This document shows, piece by piece, positions 12,561-25,239 of a stretch of DNA of 64,000 nt (the stretch's first letter is position 1; each line of letters starts with the position of its first letter). The stretch is from the NCBI RefSeq assembly GCF_949987535.1, contig NC_080067.1:82051985-82115984 (forward strand), read 5' to 3'. The translations under genes were made by a program, and so were the position numbers. The notes under the pieces were generated by a model. That model was given only the letters and a program-made list of their open reading frames with translations. It did not search any database and was not told the DNA's origin. Source of the DNA: Balaenoptera acutorostrata. Its lineage: Eukaryota; Chordata; Mammalia; Artiodactyla; Balaenopteridae.

Positions 12561-13424
12561 CTTTTATGTATTCATTGTGTGGCTAGTGTTGGAAGTTTGG
12601 TTTGATTTATAAGATTACTAGCTTAAGGACACTTTTATCTGTAAACATAGTGAAGTGTAGTCTCTTCAAAGGATGCCTTTTTGTTTGAGGAGGTCAGTAG
12701 GAATAGGATTTGTATGCCTATCAATTGTTTTGAGCTCTCATTTGTGTTACAGGAGTGCAGATTTCCTCCTGTTTCTTTCCTCCTTCACCATCCATTCACT
12801 AAAACACATCTCTCCCTTCCCTTTTACCCATTTCTTCCCTAGAAGTAATGCCTTTTTGAGATTGCCACTCGGGTCCCACAGACTTAAGTAATTCCCTTCT
12901 CTGTCGTTAGTCTAATCGACAAAGTGTTTTTCTCAGTGTTTTTGTGTCTAGGGTGGACTGCCTCTTCCTGGGGGAATTTTTACCTCAAATTTCAGCCCTC
13001 TGTTCCTCTCTTCTTGCTAACATGCCATTTTTCCAGACTCTAACTTTCCATAAAGATTTGCAATAGAGGCTCAAGACATGGCTTTGCTGGAATTTGGTGT
13101 TTATAATTCTACTTACGTGTGATTTGAGTCTGTAGTTGTCTATATCTTTTAGTTGTGCTGAGGGTTTAGGTTTTGTATAGGTTTATTTGTTATTGATGGT
13201 CAGTAAAAATTTTTGGAGCATGTATAGTATTCATTATGTAGACATCTTGTGATTTTTAATCAATGCTGTATTTGTTGAATAAAGTTTGCAAATAACTGCA
13301 TCTGTAGCTAAATCTATACACAGTTGTGACTAGTCTCTATAGATAAATTTATAGAAATATGTCAAAGGTAATATCATATTTTAAGGCTTTTACTAATGCA
13401 TACTTCCCATTGCCCTTCAGAAAA

Positions 13425-13535
13425 CCTCCAAGCATTTATTGAGTTTCTGCCGGGTGACAGGCACTGTACTGACTAAGCACCGAGAATACAAATATCAGCA
13501 GACCCCATCCTGTTCTCGAGACAAGGACACAAACA
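13425..13535 (+). repeat. Ancient mammalian-wide repeat fragment
   Basis: Contains the well-known decayed motif CATTTATTGAGTTTCTGCCG followed by GACAGGCACTGTACTGACTA and a GAATACAAAT block. Related fragments recur at about 31780-31840, 45238-45320, 46562-46650 and 50960-51060. I recognise the repeat but cannot name its family with confidence. Confidence 0.55.
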
Positions 13536-14129
13536 TGAAGCAGAGTGTGACAAAAGTTTTGCCCAAAGGATAAGTTCAAAGGGGTATGGGAGCACAGAAG
13601 GAGAGGTGACAATGCTTTTTGAAACCCTTTTCCACTCTAAGCAAGTTCACCTCTGTCTTCACAGAATAATTCCTCAACTTTCTTACCTTAATGGAAACCT
13701 CACTCTCCATAAGGACAGCAGTTCCCTTGCTGCTTCTCAGAGTGGGGCTGTTCACTCTTCCACCTGCCCATTCTCTCTCCTAGCTCTCTTCCTATGCCTT
13801 AGGTCACCTGCACCTGTCCTTAGATTCTTTCATGGGCTCTTCTTTATCTCTGTGTCCCTCAAATATTGGTATACTTGGGCTTTGGTCCTTAGCCTTCTTC
13901 TTCTTCCCTGTGCAGTTTCCCTCTTTGACCTCACCATACCTTCCCCATAGCTTCATTGGCTCCCACATATTCTCTTCTGGGCCACACCGGCCTTCTGAGT
14001 TTCCAACCCAGCTGCCCAGATGAACATTGCCACTTGGTTCCTCTATGCACACCACAAACTCAAGATGTATAAAGCTTAAGTCATCATTTTATCTCAGACC
14101 TGCTTTTTCTCTTATTCTCTGGATCTGTT

Positions 14130-14530
14130 AGTGGCATTCCCAGTTTCTACTAGTTGCCTAATGAGAGACCTAGAGGTCAGCTATGACTCCCCCGCTTCTT
14201 TGCCTTTTTCACCATTTATCCCCCCCACACACCCTTCTCTCTCTCACACTTGCTCGCTTTTCCTTGAAGGAACATTATTTCTTTGCCTTTCCATGTTTTT
14301 ATTCTCTCTGTGCTCTCATGTCTTCCTCTGAAATCTCTCTACTCCTTCTTTTCCTTCTTGCCTTTTCTTCCTCCCCTCTATTTTTCCTGCCTCTTCATTT
14401 TTGCTCATTTTCTCCATTTCTTTTTCTACTTTCTTCCTCATCTGTTCCCTCTGCATTTCCTGTTCTTAGACTCTCCTCAGCCTTCATTGCCCAGGTATGG
14501 TCATGCCTCTACTCTTCTTCCTTTAGAGAA
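14130..14530. repeat. Pyrimidine-rich low-complexity tract
   Basis: Nearly all bases are C or T on the plus strand, especially 14205-14470 (runs such as CTTCTTTTCCTTCTTGCC). Scarcity of purines removes stop codons, so three overlapping plus-strand frames are open by composition. I see no protein similarity. Confidence 0.75.
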
Positions 14531-15369
14531 TTTGAGTTAAGATGAGACAGCTTGAGGCCAGAGTACCATTTCTAAATCCTGAGGCAGGGAGAATGGTGTG
14601 GACAAAGTATCAAATACTTCTAGACTAGAAGCCAGCTCACTGTTTTCTCTCTTTCCCTTCTACACCACGAGGTACACTAGTGTTTGTCTTCTGGGCATAC
14701 ATGGGTTTCCAAATGACAGCTCTGGAGTGCTTTGAAAGCCACAAACAGTTAAAACATTGGTGCAGGAAACACCTTCAGAAAGCCTCCAATCTGATAAAAG
14801 AGACCTAAATGATTAGAAATGAGGGCTTTAATGGAATATCAATCAGTGAGCGTCAACTAATCTTAGTGTATGTAATGGTGGCTCTTTTTCATAGCCTTCT
14901 TGAGACTTGGTTCATCTTTAGCTTTTATCATAGTTGTAACCTTGAGATATATGACTAACAATTCCAGGAGGCAGTTGAGTTGAATAAAGAATGTTTTGAA
15001 CTCCTAAGTTATTCTGTTAATGACAGCTGCTCAGAAAGGAATCGAGTCTATAAATAATGGCAAATTAGCACCTTGAATAGACTGTTAGGAATCAAATAGA
15101 CAGTTTGTTCTTATGATAGACTTTTGGAGCTGGAATGTATTATTTCTTTATTGACTTATAAGAAAAGAGGAAAAGTAAAAAGTATGTGATGATATAAGGC
15201 AGGAATAATCTTTCTACATGTATATATGTTTAATATATGTTGTTTAATTTTTTATTAAGTAAATAGAGTAGCCTTTGAAGGGACATTGGGGATATGTTGT
15301 TCTACCCTTCTGCAGTGGTTAGAATGGTTACTGCTTCCAGGGAATGAGCAGACACTCAAAATCATTTTT

Positions 15370-15600
15370 ACTTAATTTATAGTTACATATATAATTACAT
15401 ATTACATGTAGTTACATATATGTGGGTATATATTTTATATATATAACATGTACATTATATGTGCTTATACATATATATAATTACAGATAGTTATATAATT
15501 ATACAATTTGTGTAATTATGTAATTACACATATTAATTACACAAATTTTTATATATTTTACACAAAATATATTAAAATATAATTTTATATTGAAAATATG
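15370..15600. repeat. AT-rich low-complexity tract with inverted motifs
   Basis: Alternating TATATA, ACATATAT and TAATTACA motifs dominate; several self-complementary blocks (for example TGTAATTA/TAATTACA) are present. It is probably expanded simple sequence. Confidence 0.7.
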
Positions 15601-15639
15601 GTTCTGATGAAAGGTTCTGTGTTTATTGATACATTAATA

Positions 15640-16140
15640 TTACCCCCAAACTGAGTGACTTAAAATCACAAACATTTCCTATCTCAGTCTCTATGCTTCT
15701 GGAATTCAGAAGCAGCTTAGTCGGGTAGTTCTGGCTCAGCCTCTCGTGGTTGTAGTCAGATGCCAGCCAGGACTGCAGTCAGCTGAAGACTTGACTGGAA
15801 CAGAAGGATGTGCTTCTGAGATAACTCACTCACATGGCTATTGGCAGGGGACCTCAGTTCCTCACCACTTGGTCCTCTCCATGTAGGGCTGCTGGAAAGT
15901 CCCTTATGATACGGCAGCTAGTGTTCCCCAGAGTGGATGATCTAAGAGAGAGGGCAAAGAGGAAGCCACAGTGCTTTTTATGATCTAGTCCCTAATATTA
16001 CACACTATTACTCCTACCTTTTTCTTTTTCAAAGCAAGGCACTAAGTCCATCCTACACTCAAGGGGAGGAAAAGTAGGCTACCTCTTAAAAGGGAGGAGT
16101 ATCAAAGAATTTGTGGGCATATTTTAAAACCATCCACAAG
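15640..16140. repeat. Ancient LTR-like interspersed repeat, family uncertain
   Basis: The block from AACTGAGTGACTTAAAATCA to TTTGTGGGCATATTTTAAAA has the wording of a common mammalian element (GTTCTGGCTCAGCCTCTCGT, ACTCACTCACATGGCTATTG, CACTAAGTCCATCCTACACT). I take it to be an old MaLR/MLT-type LTR or similar dispersed repeat. No coding capacity is seen. Confidence 0.5.
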
Positions 16141-16171
16141 CTTGTTTTGCTTGATTTTCTCCTTCCTGTAG

Positions 16172-16586
16172 TTGGAGGTGGTATAGCTTAGTGGTTAAGA
16201 GCATGGACTCCGAAGCCAGACTGCCTGGGTTTGATTCTGCTTCTACCACTTACTCATTGTGTGATTTAGCGCAAGTTACTTACCTTCTCTGGACCTCAGT
16301 TCCCTTCATCTATGCAAGGAGAAAAATAGGGACTTCTCTGGTGGTCCAATGGTTAAGACTCCACGCTTTCACTGCTGAGGGCCTGGGTTCAATCCCTGAT
16401 CGGGGAGCTAAGATCCTGCATGCTGTACAGGGCAGCCAAAAAAAAAAAAGAGAGAGAGAGAATAATAATAGCACTTATTATAGGAGTTGTGAGAAGTAAA
16501 TTAGTTAATATAAGTAAAGGATGTAGAACCATGGCTGATGCATAGAATACTCTCAATTAATGGTAGATTTTCGTATTATTGTTGTA
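16172..16586 (+). repeat. MIR SINE, split by a later CHR SINE
   Basis: The left part, 16172-16328, is a clear MIR: TAGCTTAGTGGTTAAGAGCA, GCCAGACTGCCTGGGTTTGA and ACCTTCTCTGGACCTCAGTT. The right part resumes at about 16461 with AATAATAATAGCACTTATTA and CATAGAATACTCTCAATTAA. MIRs are ancient, tRNA-derived and were mobilised by L2. Confidence 0.9.
16329..16460 (+). repeat. Short CHR-type SINE nested in MIR
   Basis: Starts GGGACTTCTCTGGTGGTCCA, has the B-box GGTTCAATCCCTGA, and ends AGGGCAGCC plus an A-rich and (GA)n tail. This is the short subfamily (about 115 bp before the tail), the same type as at 21361, 23032 and 53125. Confidence 0.9.
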
Positions 16587-17639
16587 GGTTGAGCAACAAC
16601 ATAGCCTAATTGTTTCTCCCTTTACTTCTATATAATTTAAAGTAAATCATGGTCTAACAGATAGCACCTAATACAGAGTTTCTGGTCATCTTGGCAAGTA
16701 CTTTAGGGATACATGGTAGGAGCAAAATAAGCTGGTAACACTTGGTGTAGATTCCACCTGTAGTAGAATAGCCTGTGAGGGATTTAGCTTCATAATGACA
16801 CACCATGAGAAAATGGTATCTCTCTCCACTCTGAAACTCTAACCTCAAAAGAGGTTTCTCCTAAACTTTACAGGAACCTGCTCTGGGATATGTGATCTAT
16901 GTTCATTATTCTTAGGGTTCATTCACACATTCAGCCCATAAATATTTATTAAACTTCTTTGGAGTTCAAAACAAAGTGATTCTTCATAGTACTTTGTTTA
17001 CTGTGAAGAATCAAGTAAAATACATATTTTCTAGCTCTCTAGAGTTTATCTCCTTTCATATAACATTTTCATCTTAGATCTGTGGGTGATTTGCTTAGAT
17101 AGAGTATGGTGCTTATGGGTGGAGTTTTTCTTTAAAATAATCTGTGCAGGGGGAATAGGGTAATCACATTTTCAACACTGTTAAGGAAAAATGATTTATT
17201 TAAGGGCAATGAACTATTTATGATAGTTAAATGTTGCAGTAAATACTGCGGTTATATCTGGTAGATCTTGACCTGCCAAGCCACATTCTTGGCTCCAGAA
17301 AAATGTTTTTAAAAGATGCTCATGAATACCACATGTCAAAATTGCAAAAGAGAGCAGATTTTTTGCTCTTGTTTTGGACATAAAATATTAGTGATTTTTT
17401 TTGAGATATGAAATCTGGTTTATAGATGATTTAGGAAATTGTTAACCAGAAGAAAATATTACACCAAACTTCCACCATCTTTCTTACAGATGCCATTAGT
17501 CTTCATGACTGGAAAGTGTAATTGGAATAGCTTCTTTTTAAAAGTGTTACCTTGTCCTGCACTCTGATATACTTTGACTTCTTAAGTCTACTCAAATTCC
17601 CTTCAGATTTTTGGTTCATTTTCTCAACTGTAAAAGAAA

Positions 17640-18150
17640 GAGTATATAAGTAGGATTGCATTTGGCTATACGTGCCAGAATTCTGACTACTGTGCGTTAG
17701 CCAAATAGGAGTTTCTTTTTCACGTTTAACAAGAAATCTGTCTTTCTGCTCTACCGTTCATGGAAGTGTGTCACTTTTGTCTTGGTGCATGTGGTCCTGT
17801 AGTTATAATATGGCTGTGATGAGTTATGTGGTGTCATGTCACATTACAGGCAGAAAGTGGCTGCACAGCAAGGCTTTCCAGAAACTTTATGTTTTAATTG
17901 GTCAGAACTGTGCCACATGGCTTCCTCCAACTGCAGGGGATTCCAAAGAAGCTAGTGTTTTAGCAGGGTACACTGCTATTCCATATAAGATCAGTGCTCT
18001 GTTAGTAAGGAAGAGAGGAAAATGCACAGTGAATAATCAACCAGTAGTGGTTGCCACAAAGGATTTGAATGGTTGCTCAAGTCTTGAGCCAGTAGAGCAA
18101 TCCATGAGTCCATCCACTTGGCAACAGAATATAGTGATATTAGAGTACTT
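17640..18150. repeat. Probable old interspersed repeat, unassigned
   Basis: Phrases such as AGCCAAATAGGAGTTTCTTT, GTCAGAACTGTGCCACATGG and AGCAGGGTACACTGCTATTC recall a dispersed mammalian element. A 129-codon frame is open on the plus strand at 17768-18157, but it has no recognisable domain and no splice context, so I treat the region as non-coding. Confidence 0.35.
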
Positions 18151-20221
18151 GATGTGAATAATTAATCTGCTTTATATTTTTAAAGTTGGATTTGAAAAGC
18201 AAAAACATAGACTGGTTTACCTCTAGACAATATGTATGGTCATAAATCTCAGTACCCCTAAGTAATATACATGATTATAAATCTCAGTAATGACCTTATA
18301 TATGATCAGCTCCTCCCAGCAAAGTCTTTATTAGAATAGGGGGTACCTGAATAAATAAACTCTTCCAAAAGCTGTTTGCAACTTAGATTTTTGATTACAT
18401 GTGATTTTTTTTTTTTGCTAAAATAATTGTAAATCAGTTGTGTGTGAAAACAGTTATACATTGTTTTGATTGAACTTCTACCCATTTTTATTTTTAACAA
18501 AATTTGTAATATGGTGGCTATTAAATCATGTTGTGGTGATTTTTTTTAAGTGAAAAGGCCTTATTTCTAAAATAACCTTATTTCTATATAAAAGTGACAC
18601 ATGCATATTATTTTTAAAATCAGCTAATACTGAAAGACATAAAGAAGAAAGTAAAAATCAATTTAATCTAATTACCCAGAAATAGTTATCATTACCTTTT
18701 TGATATACATTTTAATGCATATAAAGTATTTGTATTTTAGGATAATGTATTTTAGGTGTTTAAGTAATATATTTAGGAACTATTTGTGAACATAGTTCAG
18801 TGTAAATAAGTATATTAACTGAGATATCTCTTGACATAAAAATTTGGAAGGCTTCGAATAAATAATTTCATTTCAACCTTGAAAAGGTAAATGAAAGTTA
18901 CTGTTTAATTTTCATTATTCATAGCTAAAAGTTTTTAAAGTAATGTTTCTGGAAAAGCTTGACATTAATAAATCCTTACTGATTTTGACTTATAACAAGA
19001 AATAAAAGGTTTTGCTCTGAGCCTAGGATTTCCTTATACCTCCTTAAGCCCATTTTTTTATTTGGGGGGTTCACAATTAAAATATATTCAGAATAATAGC
19101 AGATGGTTGATATGAAAATAGAAATTTTTTTTGCAATGACCCTTTAAAGTTCTGTGTAGGTTGGGCCTTTTTGTACCTGAACATTCATTTGCCTATCGTT
19201 TTCAAGCTGCAGATATATTCCACCTCTCTAGTTAAATTTAGCTGAGGAATTGTTAGGTTCAGGTTATAATTGCTCTTTCTCTTCTCTTCACTTTCCCAGC
19301 CTCTGCAGTACTTTGACAAGCTTCACTCCTCCTGCAAGTAGCGTTTTCAGTGTGTGTCTTTTATGCGCTGTGGACAGGCTCTTTCCATGTTCTGCTGGCC
19401 TCCTACTCAGTGAATGCCACCACCGCCTCCACCCCCACATTAGTACAGGAATGGGAAATAGAGCTGGGCAGAGTCATTGTACTTTTAATATCTACTGTAT
19501 GAACAGCCCTCAGTATACCCTTTCTTTTATCCTTCTTAGATCTCTTGCTTACAGTAAGAGTCAAGTTACCTGCAAATGGTTCTTAGTGCCTTGATTATGG
19601 GCTCAAGGTTCAAATATCTGGGCTTTCCTACAAGTATGGGTAACAGAGTGAAAATACTATGTTTCCCATTTAAATGCCACCTTAACATTATTTATTGGGC
19701 AAATAACATTATAAATATAACAAGGGAATTCATTTTAATGTAAAGGAAAAAAATGCCCTAAATTCTGCAAGTCTAGTCAGCAATTTTGTTTTTCTGTGTT
19801 TCCTTCCAGGCCTGGTCTACCTGCATATACGGTTTTTACATTATTATAATCAGAGTGGCTACCGTTTGATTGCTGAGTTTTTTCCTTTAATATAACCATT
19901 TTTCCATTTTTTTACATAATCTCTATAGTGATACTTAAATGAGTTTACTTTTCAAATAGGTAATTCATTAAAGGGTATACAGTGAAAAGTGAGCCCCTGT
20001 CCCACCCTGGTTCTCCACTTATCCAGTTCCCTTCACCCTTTCCAAACTGCTTTCCTTAGTTTCTTGTGACATAACAAGATATATGTATTCTTTTTTTTCA
20101 AGCTTGATTTTTCTCCCTTTACCAGTTTTCAGAATAATGTGTTGGTTTCCCAGAATCCTCTAGAGAAAACCAGCACAAGTTTGTGGGGTTTTTTTCCCAT
20201 ATACAATATTTTTTATTCTTT

Positions 20222-20519
20222 TTTTTTTTTAATAAATTTATTTGTTTATTTATTTTTGGCTGTGTTGGGTCTTCGTTTCTATGCGAGGGCTTTCTCTAGT
20301 TGCGGCAAGCGGGGGCCACTCTTCATCACGGTGCGCGGGCCTCTCACTATCGCGGCCTCTCTTGTTGCAGAGCACAGGTCCAGACGCTCAGGCTCAGTAG
20401 TTGTGGCTCACGGGCCCAGTTGCTCCACGACATGTGGGATCCTCCCAGACCAGGGCCCGAACCCGCGTCCCCTGCATTGGCAGGCGGATTCTCAAACCAC
20501 TGCACCACCAGGGAAGCCC
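20222..20519 (-). repeat. Young CHR-type SINE with perfect 17-bp TSD
   Basis: Minus-strand SINE: the plus strand reads poly(T), AATAAATTTATTTG, the body, and finally CACCACCAGGGAAGCCC. AATATTTTTTATTCTTT is repeated without mismatch at 20205-20221 and 20520-20536. Its body (CGCGATAGTGAGAGGCC in element orientation) matches the copy at 39407 closely, marking a recently active subfamily. Confidence 0.95.
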
Positions 20520-21360
20520 AATATTTTTTATTCTTTAAAAGGGTTCAGGGTTTGGCTTTAAATCAGGCAGCAACACTTCTCATCAGTCTAACAGCTCTGT
20601 CACCATGTCAAACTGGCTTCAACTAGCAATACTTCATTAAACCCAAAAGGAAAAGCAATTTCAATTTTGAGGAAAAAATCCAGTTCTGAGAACAATTGAC
20701 GTTAGTCTGTAAGTTAAAACAAAATGAGGGCTAGCGTTTCATGTTGTTTTATTCACCGTTGTCCTCATACAGAACCAGAGGTGTCATTTTCCTGACTCAG
20801 GCAGGCACTGATACTAATGGATGCACGCATGCACGTTCATATACACGTGCACGCGCACACACACACACCCCTTCCTCCAACACAAATCAGAGCATGTCAA
20901 AGGGACAGTGAAGGTCTTTGCTTCTTATTTTATCATCATGAACTCATGAATTTTAACATATCTGGTGTGATTCAGTCCATTGTATCTCTTCTTTTTAATG
21001 CTCAAATTGACCGTCTTTGGCCAGTGGGAGCATCTTCAGATTGTCTTCTGAGTCCTTTATGATAAAACCTCAGTCACCTTTTTAGTGTCCTTACTTTCTG
21101 ATATGACAGGGTGTTTCACGCTTATCTTGTATTCACTGATATTTTTTAATTACAAAATATCTCACTGAATTAGATGTATTGTCATGCCTCCCAGTGGAAA
21201 ATGTTTAGGTTGTCCCCATTTTTAAATATTAATTTTTCAACCAATGTCTGTTGATATGTGAACTTTCTAGTCTTTGGATTATGCCTTTTGCATACATTTT
21301 CACATGTAATTACTAATTCAAAGAGTATGAAGACTCTTTTAACAAAAATATTGCAAAATT

Positions 21361-21475
21361 GGGACTTCCCTGGTGGTCCAGTGGTTAGGACACTGCGCTT
21401 CCACTGCAGGGGCCGCTGGTTTGATCCCTGGTCGGGGAACTAAGATCCCACATGCTGCAGGGCGGGGCCAAAAAA
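21361..21475 (+). repeat. Short CHR-type SINE
   Basis: GGGACTTCCCTGGTGGTCCA head, GGTTTGATCCCTGG B-box and GGCGGGGCCAAAAAA end. No clean duplication was found, though similar AAATTG/TTGCAAA words sit on both sides. Confidence 0.9.
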
Positions 21476-21844
21476 CTAGCCAAATTGAATTGCAAAGGAT
21501 TATTTTTAATATTCACTAAGTTAATCATATAAAATCATAGGTTACTCTTGTTTCTTACTTTTTTGCTAATTATGAAATTGTATATACTTCCATGTTTGTT
21601 TATTATGTTCTCTATTATGTGAATTATCTACTTATGGCCTTTGCTTATTTGTCCATTAGGGTCTTGATTTTTTAAAAGACAAAAACAATTGTGTCTTTAT
21701 GTGCTTCGAATGTTAACCTTTTGTCATATTGGTTGCTAATATTTTAATTCTGTTATAGCTATATATTGACCAATAATTAACCTCTTTGTGAATAACCACC
21801 AAATTTTAAACATAAATATTAATTTGTTGTATTCAACTATCATG

Positions 21845-21952
21845 TAAGCTTGGCAAGTCACTTTACCTCTTCACACCTCAGTTTCCTCATCTATCAAGAA
21901 TTGAGTCGAACTTGATCTCTTAGATCCTTTCCAACTCTGACAGCCAAGATTT
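21845..21952 (+). repeat. Ancient MIR/L2-type fragment
   Basis: CAAGTCACTTTACCTCTTCA, CCTCAGTTTCCTCATCTATC and TAGATCCTTTCCAACTCTGA follow each other as in the conserved core and 3' part of MIR-type elements. Confidence 0.7.
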
Positions 21953-23031
21953 TCTTAGCTAAAGATCACCATATTTAAATAACCCTTGTGGTTACTTGCT
22001 CTTTTAAATAAAGAATCTTTCCCAAGAAAGCCTTCTTTCACAACCTTCTAGTAAAGTTAAACTTCATCTTCAATCTGCCTTCCCTACTCACAGGGTTTGG
22101 CAGAACTCTGAGAAAGAACATGGTTTAGTAGAAGTGTATTTCTTGGTTTGCTTAAGTGAAATCCTGTGATTGTTGGTTTTTTCAAGTAGTAAGGAAATGA
22201 TTATACTCTCAAACTTAATGTTAGATCTTCTATTATTTCCAGTAAGTGACAATCAGATTGGGTTCAGCCTTTTGAAAAAGCTTTACATAATAGAATTTTC
22301 ATAAGTATATTAAGACAAAACTTGATAAGTGTAAAAATAGAGATACTAATAAATCTTTTTTTTTTTAAGAAAAGCTTATGATGTAGTTTTGCTGGTGAAA
22401 TGTATATGAACTGTCCCTATTTCAAGGCTGCACTTAACAGTCTGATCTAAAACACCTGCAGCTCTATGAACAGTAAAACTAATCAGATGGCAATTTGCTA
22501 TTGGAATGCTAACTATAATATAGAGGTTTGAGTGAGGTTCTATGACTTATAATTGACTTGTGTCCTCTTTGAGAATGGCTTCTAATATTTTTATGTTTTC
22601 ATCTTTTACAAAATGTATCTCCCTTTTATAATATGTTATCTTCAGAATGGTTGGAAATGTGTCATTTTTTTAATGTTTATATTTTGCTCTCATTCAGAGA
22701 TTAGACTTCCAGTAACTTTGTTAAAAAATGGAGACCCCACAAGTAAACAAACAAATGAAAACCCTCTGGATATTTAATAAAACCCTCCAGAGCTCATTTC
22801 CTTCAGAGGCCTCTGGATCTCTTAAAGCCAGTTTACTGTTACTTTTTACATGTAAGAACCTCAGTTAAGTGGAAGAGCAAGCTAGTGGCAGACACTCTGA
22901 GAGCCGACTATCTGAAACAGGAAACAGTAAAAACAAACAGAAAAGTGTATAGAGGACATCCAGTAAACTTGAAACTACTACTGTAGTCAAAGCCATTTTA
23001 CATATAAGTACATGGCTTAAACCGAGCCCCT

Positions 23032-23161
23032 GGCCTTCCCTGGCAATCCAGGGGTTAAGACTCCACGCTTCCAATGCAGGGGGCGTGGGTTTGATCCCTG
23101 GTCAGGGAACTAAGTTCCCACATGCCCGGTGGCGTGGCCAAAAAAAAAAACAAAACAAAAA
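23032..23161 (+). repeat. Short CHR-type SINE with short TSD
   Basis: Head GGCCTTCCCTGGCAATCCAG, B-box GGTTTGATCCCTGG, end GGCGTGGCC and an A-rich (CAAAA)n tail. CGAGCCCCT at 23023-23031 is repeated at 23162-23170 and defines the insertion. Confidence 0.92.
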
Positions 23162-25239
23162 CGAGCCCCTTGGTTCTGCTTTTTTCACGTACACTGAATT
23201 ATACGTGGATTGTTTTCTCTCGTTACATTAGTCATAAAGGAGCTCTAAGCCAAGTTTGTGTTCTGCCCCAAGCAAGTGTACAGGCCTTCACCACATCCAT
23301 TTAGGTATTGGTTTCTCCCATGGTTTCAAGAGATTTTTTTCTACCCCTTTTTCCATACACTCAACTTCCTACCTTATATTTTTGTTATGTATCATAGTGC
23401 TTTTCCAGCTTTACTCAAGTCTGCCTAATATCTGTGAGGAGTATAGTTACTCTCCAGGGGTTTGAGAGTAAAGACCAGATAACTTGCCATAAATATGAAG
23501 CACTTTTGAAGTCCCCTTCTTTATGTTTTAATGTAAAAATGGATTTCCCCCTGGAATTTCAGGGAAAATTAATGAACCATGAAGATGTGTTATATATATC
23601 CTGTGGCTTTGTCTCCTAAAGTGGAATTGCTTATGTAGAGATAAAATTCCAATGAAAAACACCTGAAATTGTTCATACAACAGTACAAGTTAGTATCGAC
23701 TCTCAGTGAGTCCAGCACAGGCACTTTTCCCTCCAGTGTTGAAAGTGTTTACTTTTCCTTCATTTGAATGCCGGATAAAATAATTGGCTCGCATTTAGGG
23801 CCTCATTAGATGAATATTATATTATCTTTGAACAGTAAAATCACAATCAACATGGCCAGGAGACCTGAGACCACCACTCACTCCGGTGCACACATTCACA
23901 CTGTGAAATGCTGGGTAAAGTTGCCCACATGAAGTTATTTTTCTATCTTATTTTCTTTTGGTTGAGTTCATACTGTTGAGTTTGAGTAAGTTGACTGCTA
24001 GTAGCATGTCGCTGGATTGGACCCTAAAGCACGTATTTGGGGTATACATGCCCTCTGTATTTAAAGTTTTGTCACATAAAGGGAAAAGATTTCATTCTAA
24101 CTACACGGTTTTTCCCAATGCTAGACACATGAAGTATCATTGTACCTGATTTCTTATGCTTTCCTTTATATCCATTTCAATTTGGTAAAAAATAAGCACT
24201 TAGTAACATTATCCTTTTAACACAAAATGTAATGCCGTCTTACAGTTTAGTATATCTTTTCGAAATGCCAATCTCAAATAAATCCAGAGCTTATCATATA
24301 AATACCATAATTTTGCTGTTGATTTCAGTGTAAGACACAAATTTCTTTTTTCAGAGCTCAATAAAGTAAGTGTGGTTATGATAAATATATTGAAAATTGC
24401 TTTCTGGGGGGGTCAGGTGCTGCAAGCCCAAGAGGCATGGCCAGTTTTCTATGTTCTGGAAAAAAAGAAAAGAAAATTGATCTTCTGTCAATCCTTCTTT
24501 AAAAAACAAAAGAAGCCAGTCATCTTCCTCCTTGAATTTCATACTCCCACCCTTCTCTTCATTTTGGCCAGAAATATTTTCTGTTTCCCTAAGAATAGCT
24601 TGTACTCTAAGAGAAAATATTTAAGAAAATTCCTATTTAAGATTGGAATTAGTTCAATTCCAGAATTATCTTTTGCTGATGCCAAATGTTTCATTTCTTG
24701 TTAAGAATGATGATTTTATTAATTTAAATTTTTTAACTGTTTTTTATGAGTTCAAACAATGTGTAAAAGTACATAAAGTTTTAAAAAAATTGTACCAGTA
24801 GTGCTAATCGTCATTTATATTAGATAAACATCATCCCAGGGAGCATTCTTTTCACATATATATTAATATAAGGAAGAAAGAGTAGATGGATAGAAAAATC
24901 AAGTTATATAGCTTATGCTATACATGCTATTTTTCATTAAAATTATTGAGTTTGTAAAAAAGAATATGGTATAAAACCTTTAACCATGAGAGATATATTA
25001 TTTACTAAAAGGCCCCTTAAAGTTTAACAAAAAGATTATGAAAAATTTAGATTAGAATTACATTTAACAATATTTTAGGCAATATCTCTTAATTCTTCCA
25101 TCTCTTCTTCCCTGACTCCATTTTTAAATTGTTACTAATTTAATAATATTACAAACTATAAGCATTTATACTCTGTTCTATAACCATAATTGTTTTGTCT
25201 TAATGTTATATATGAATGGATTCATTGCCTACTATGGGC

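Noticed and set aside
14183..14545. 120-codon open frame overlapping two other plus-strand frames
   Set aside because: It lies in the pyrimidine-rich tract where stop codons are rare by composition; the translation is Leu/Ser/Phe/Pro-rich with no domain and no splice context.
17768..18157. 129-codon open frame in the intron
   Set aside because: No recognisable domain, and the underlying DNA looks like an old dispersed repeat.
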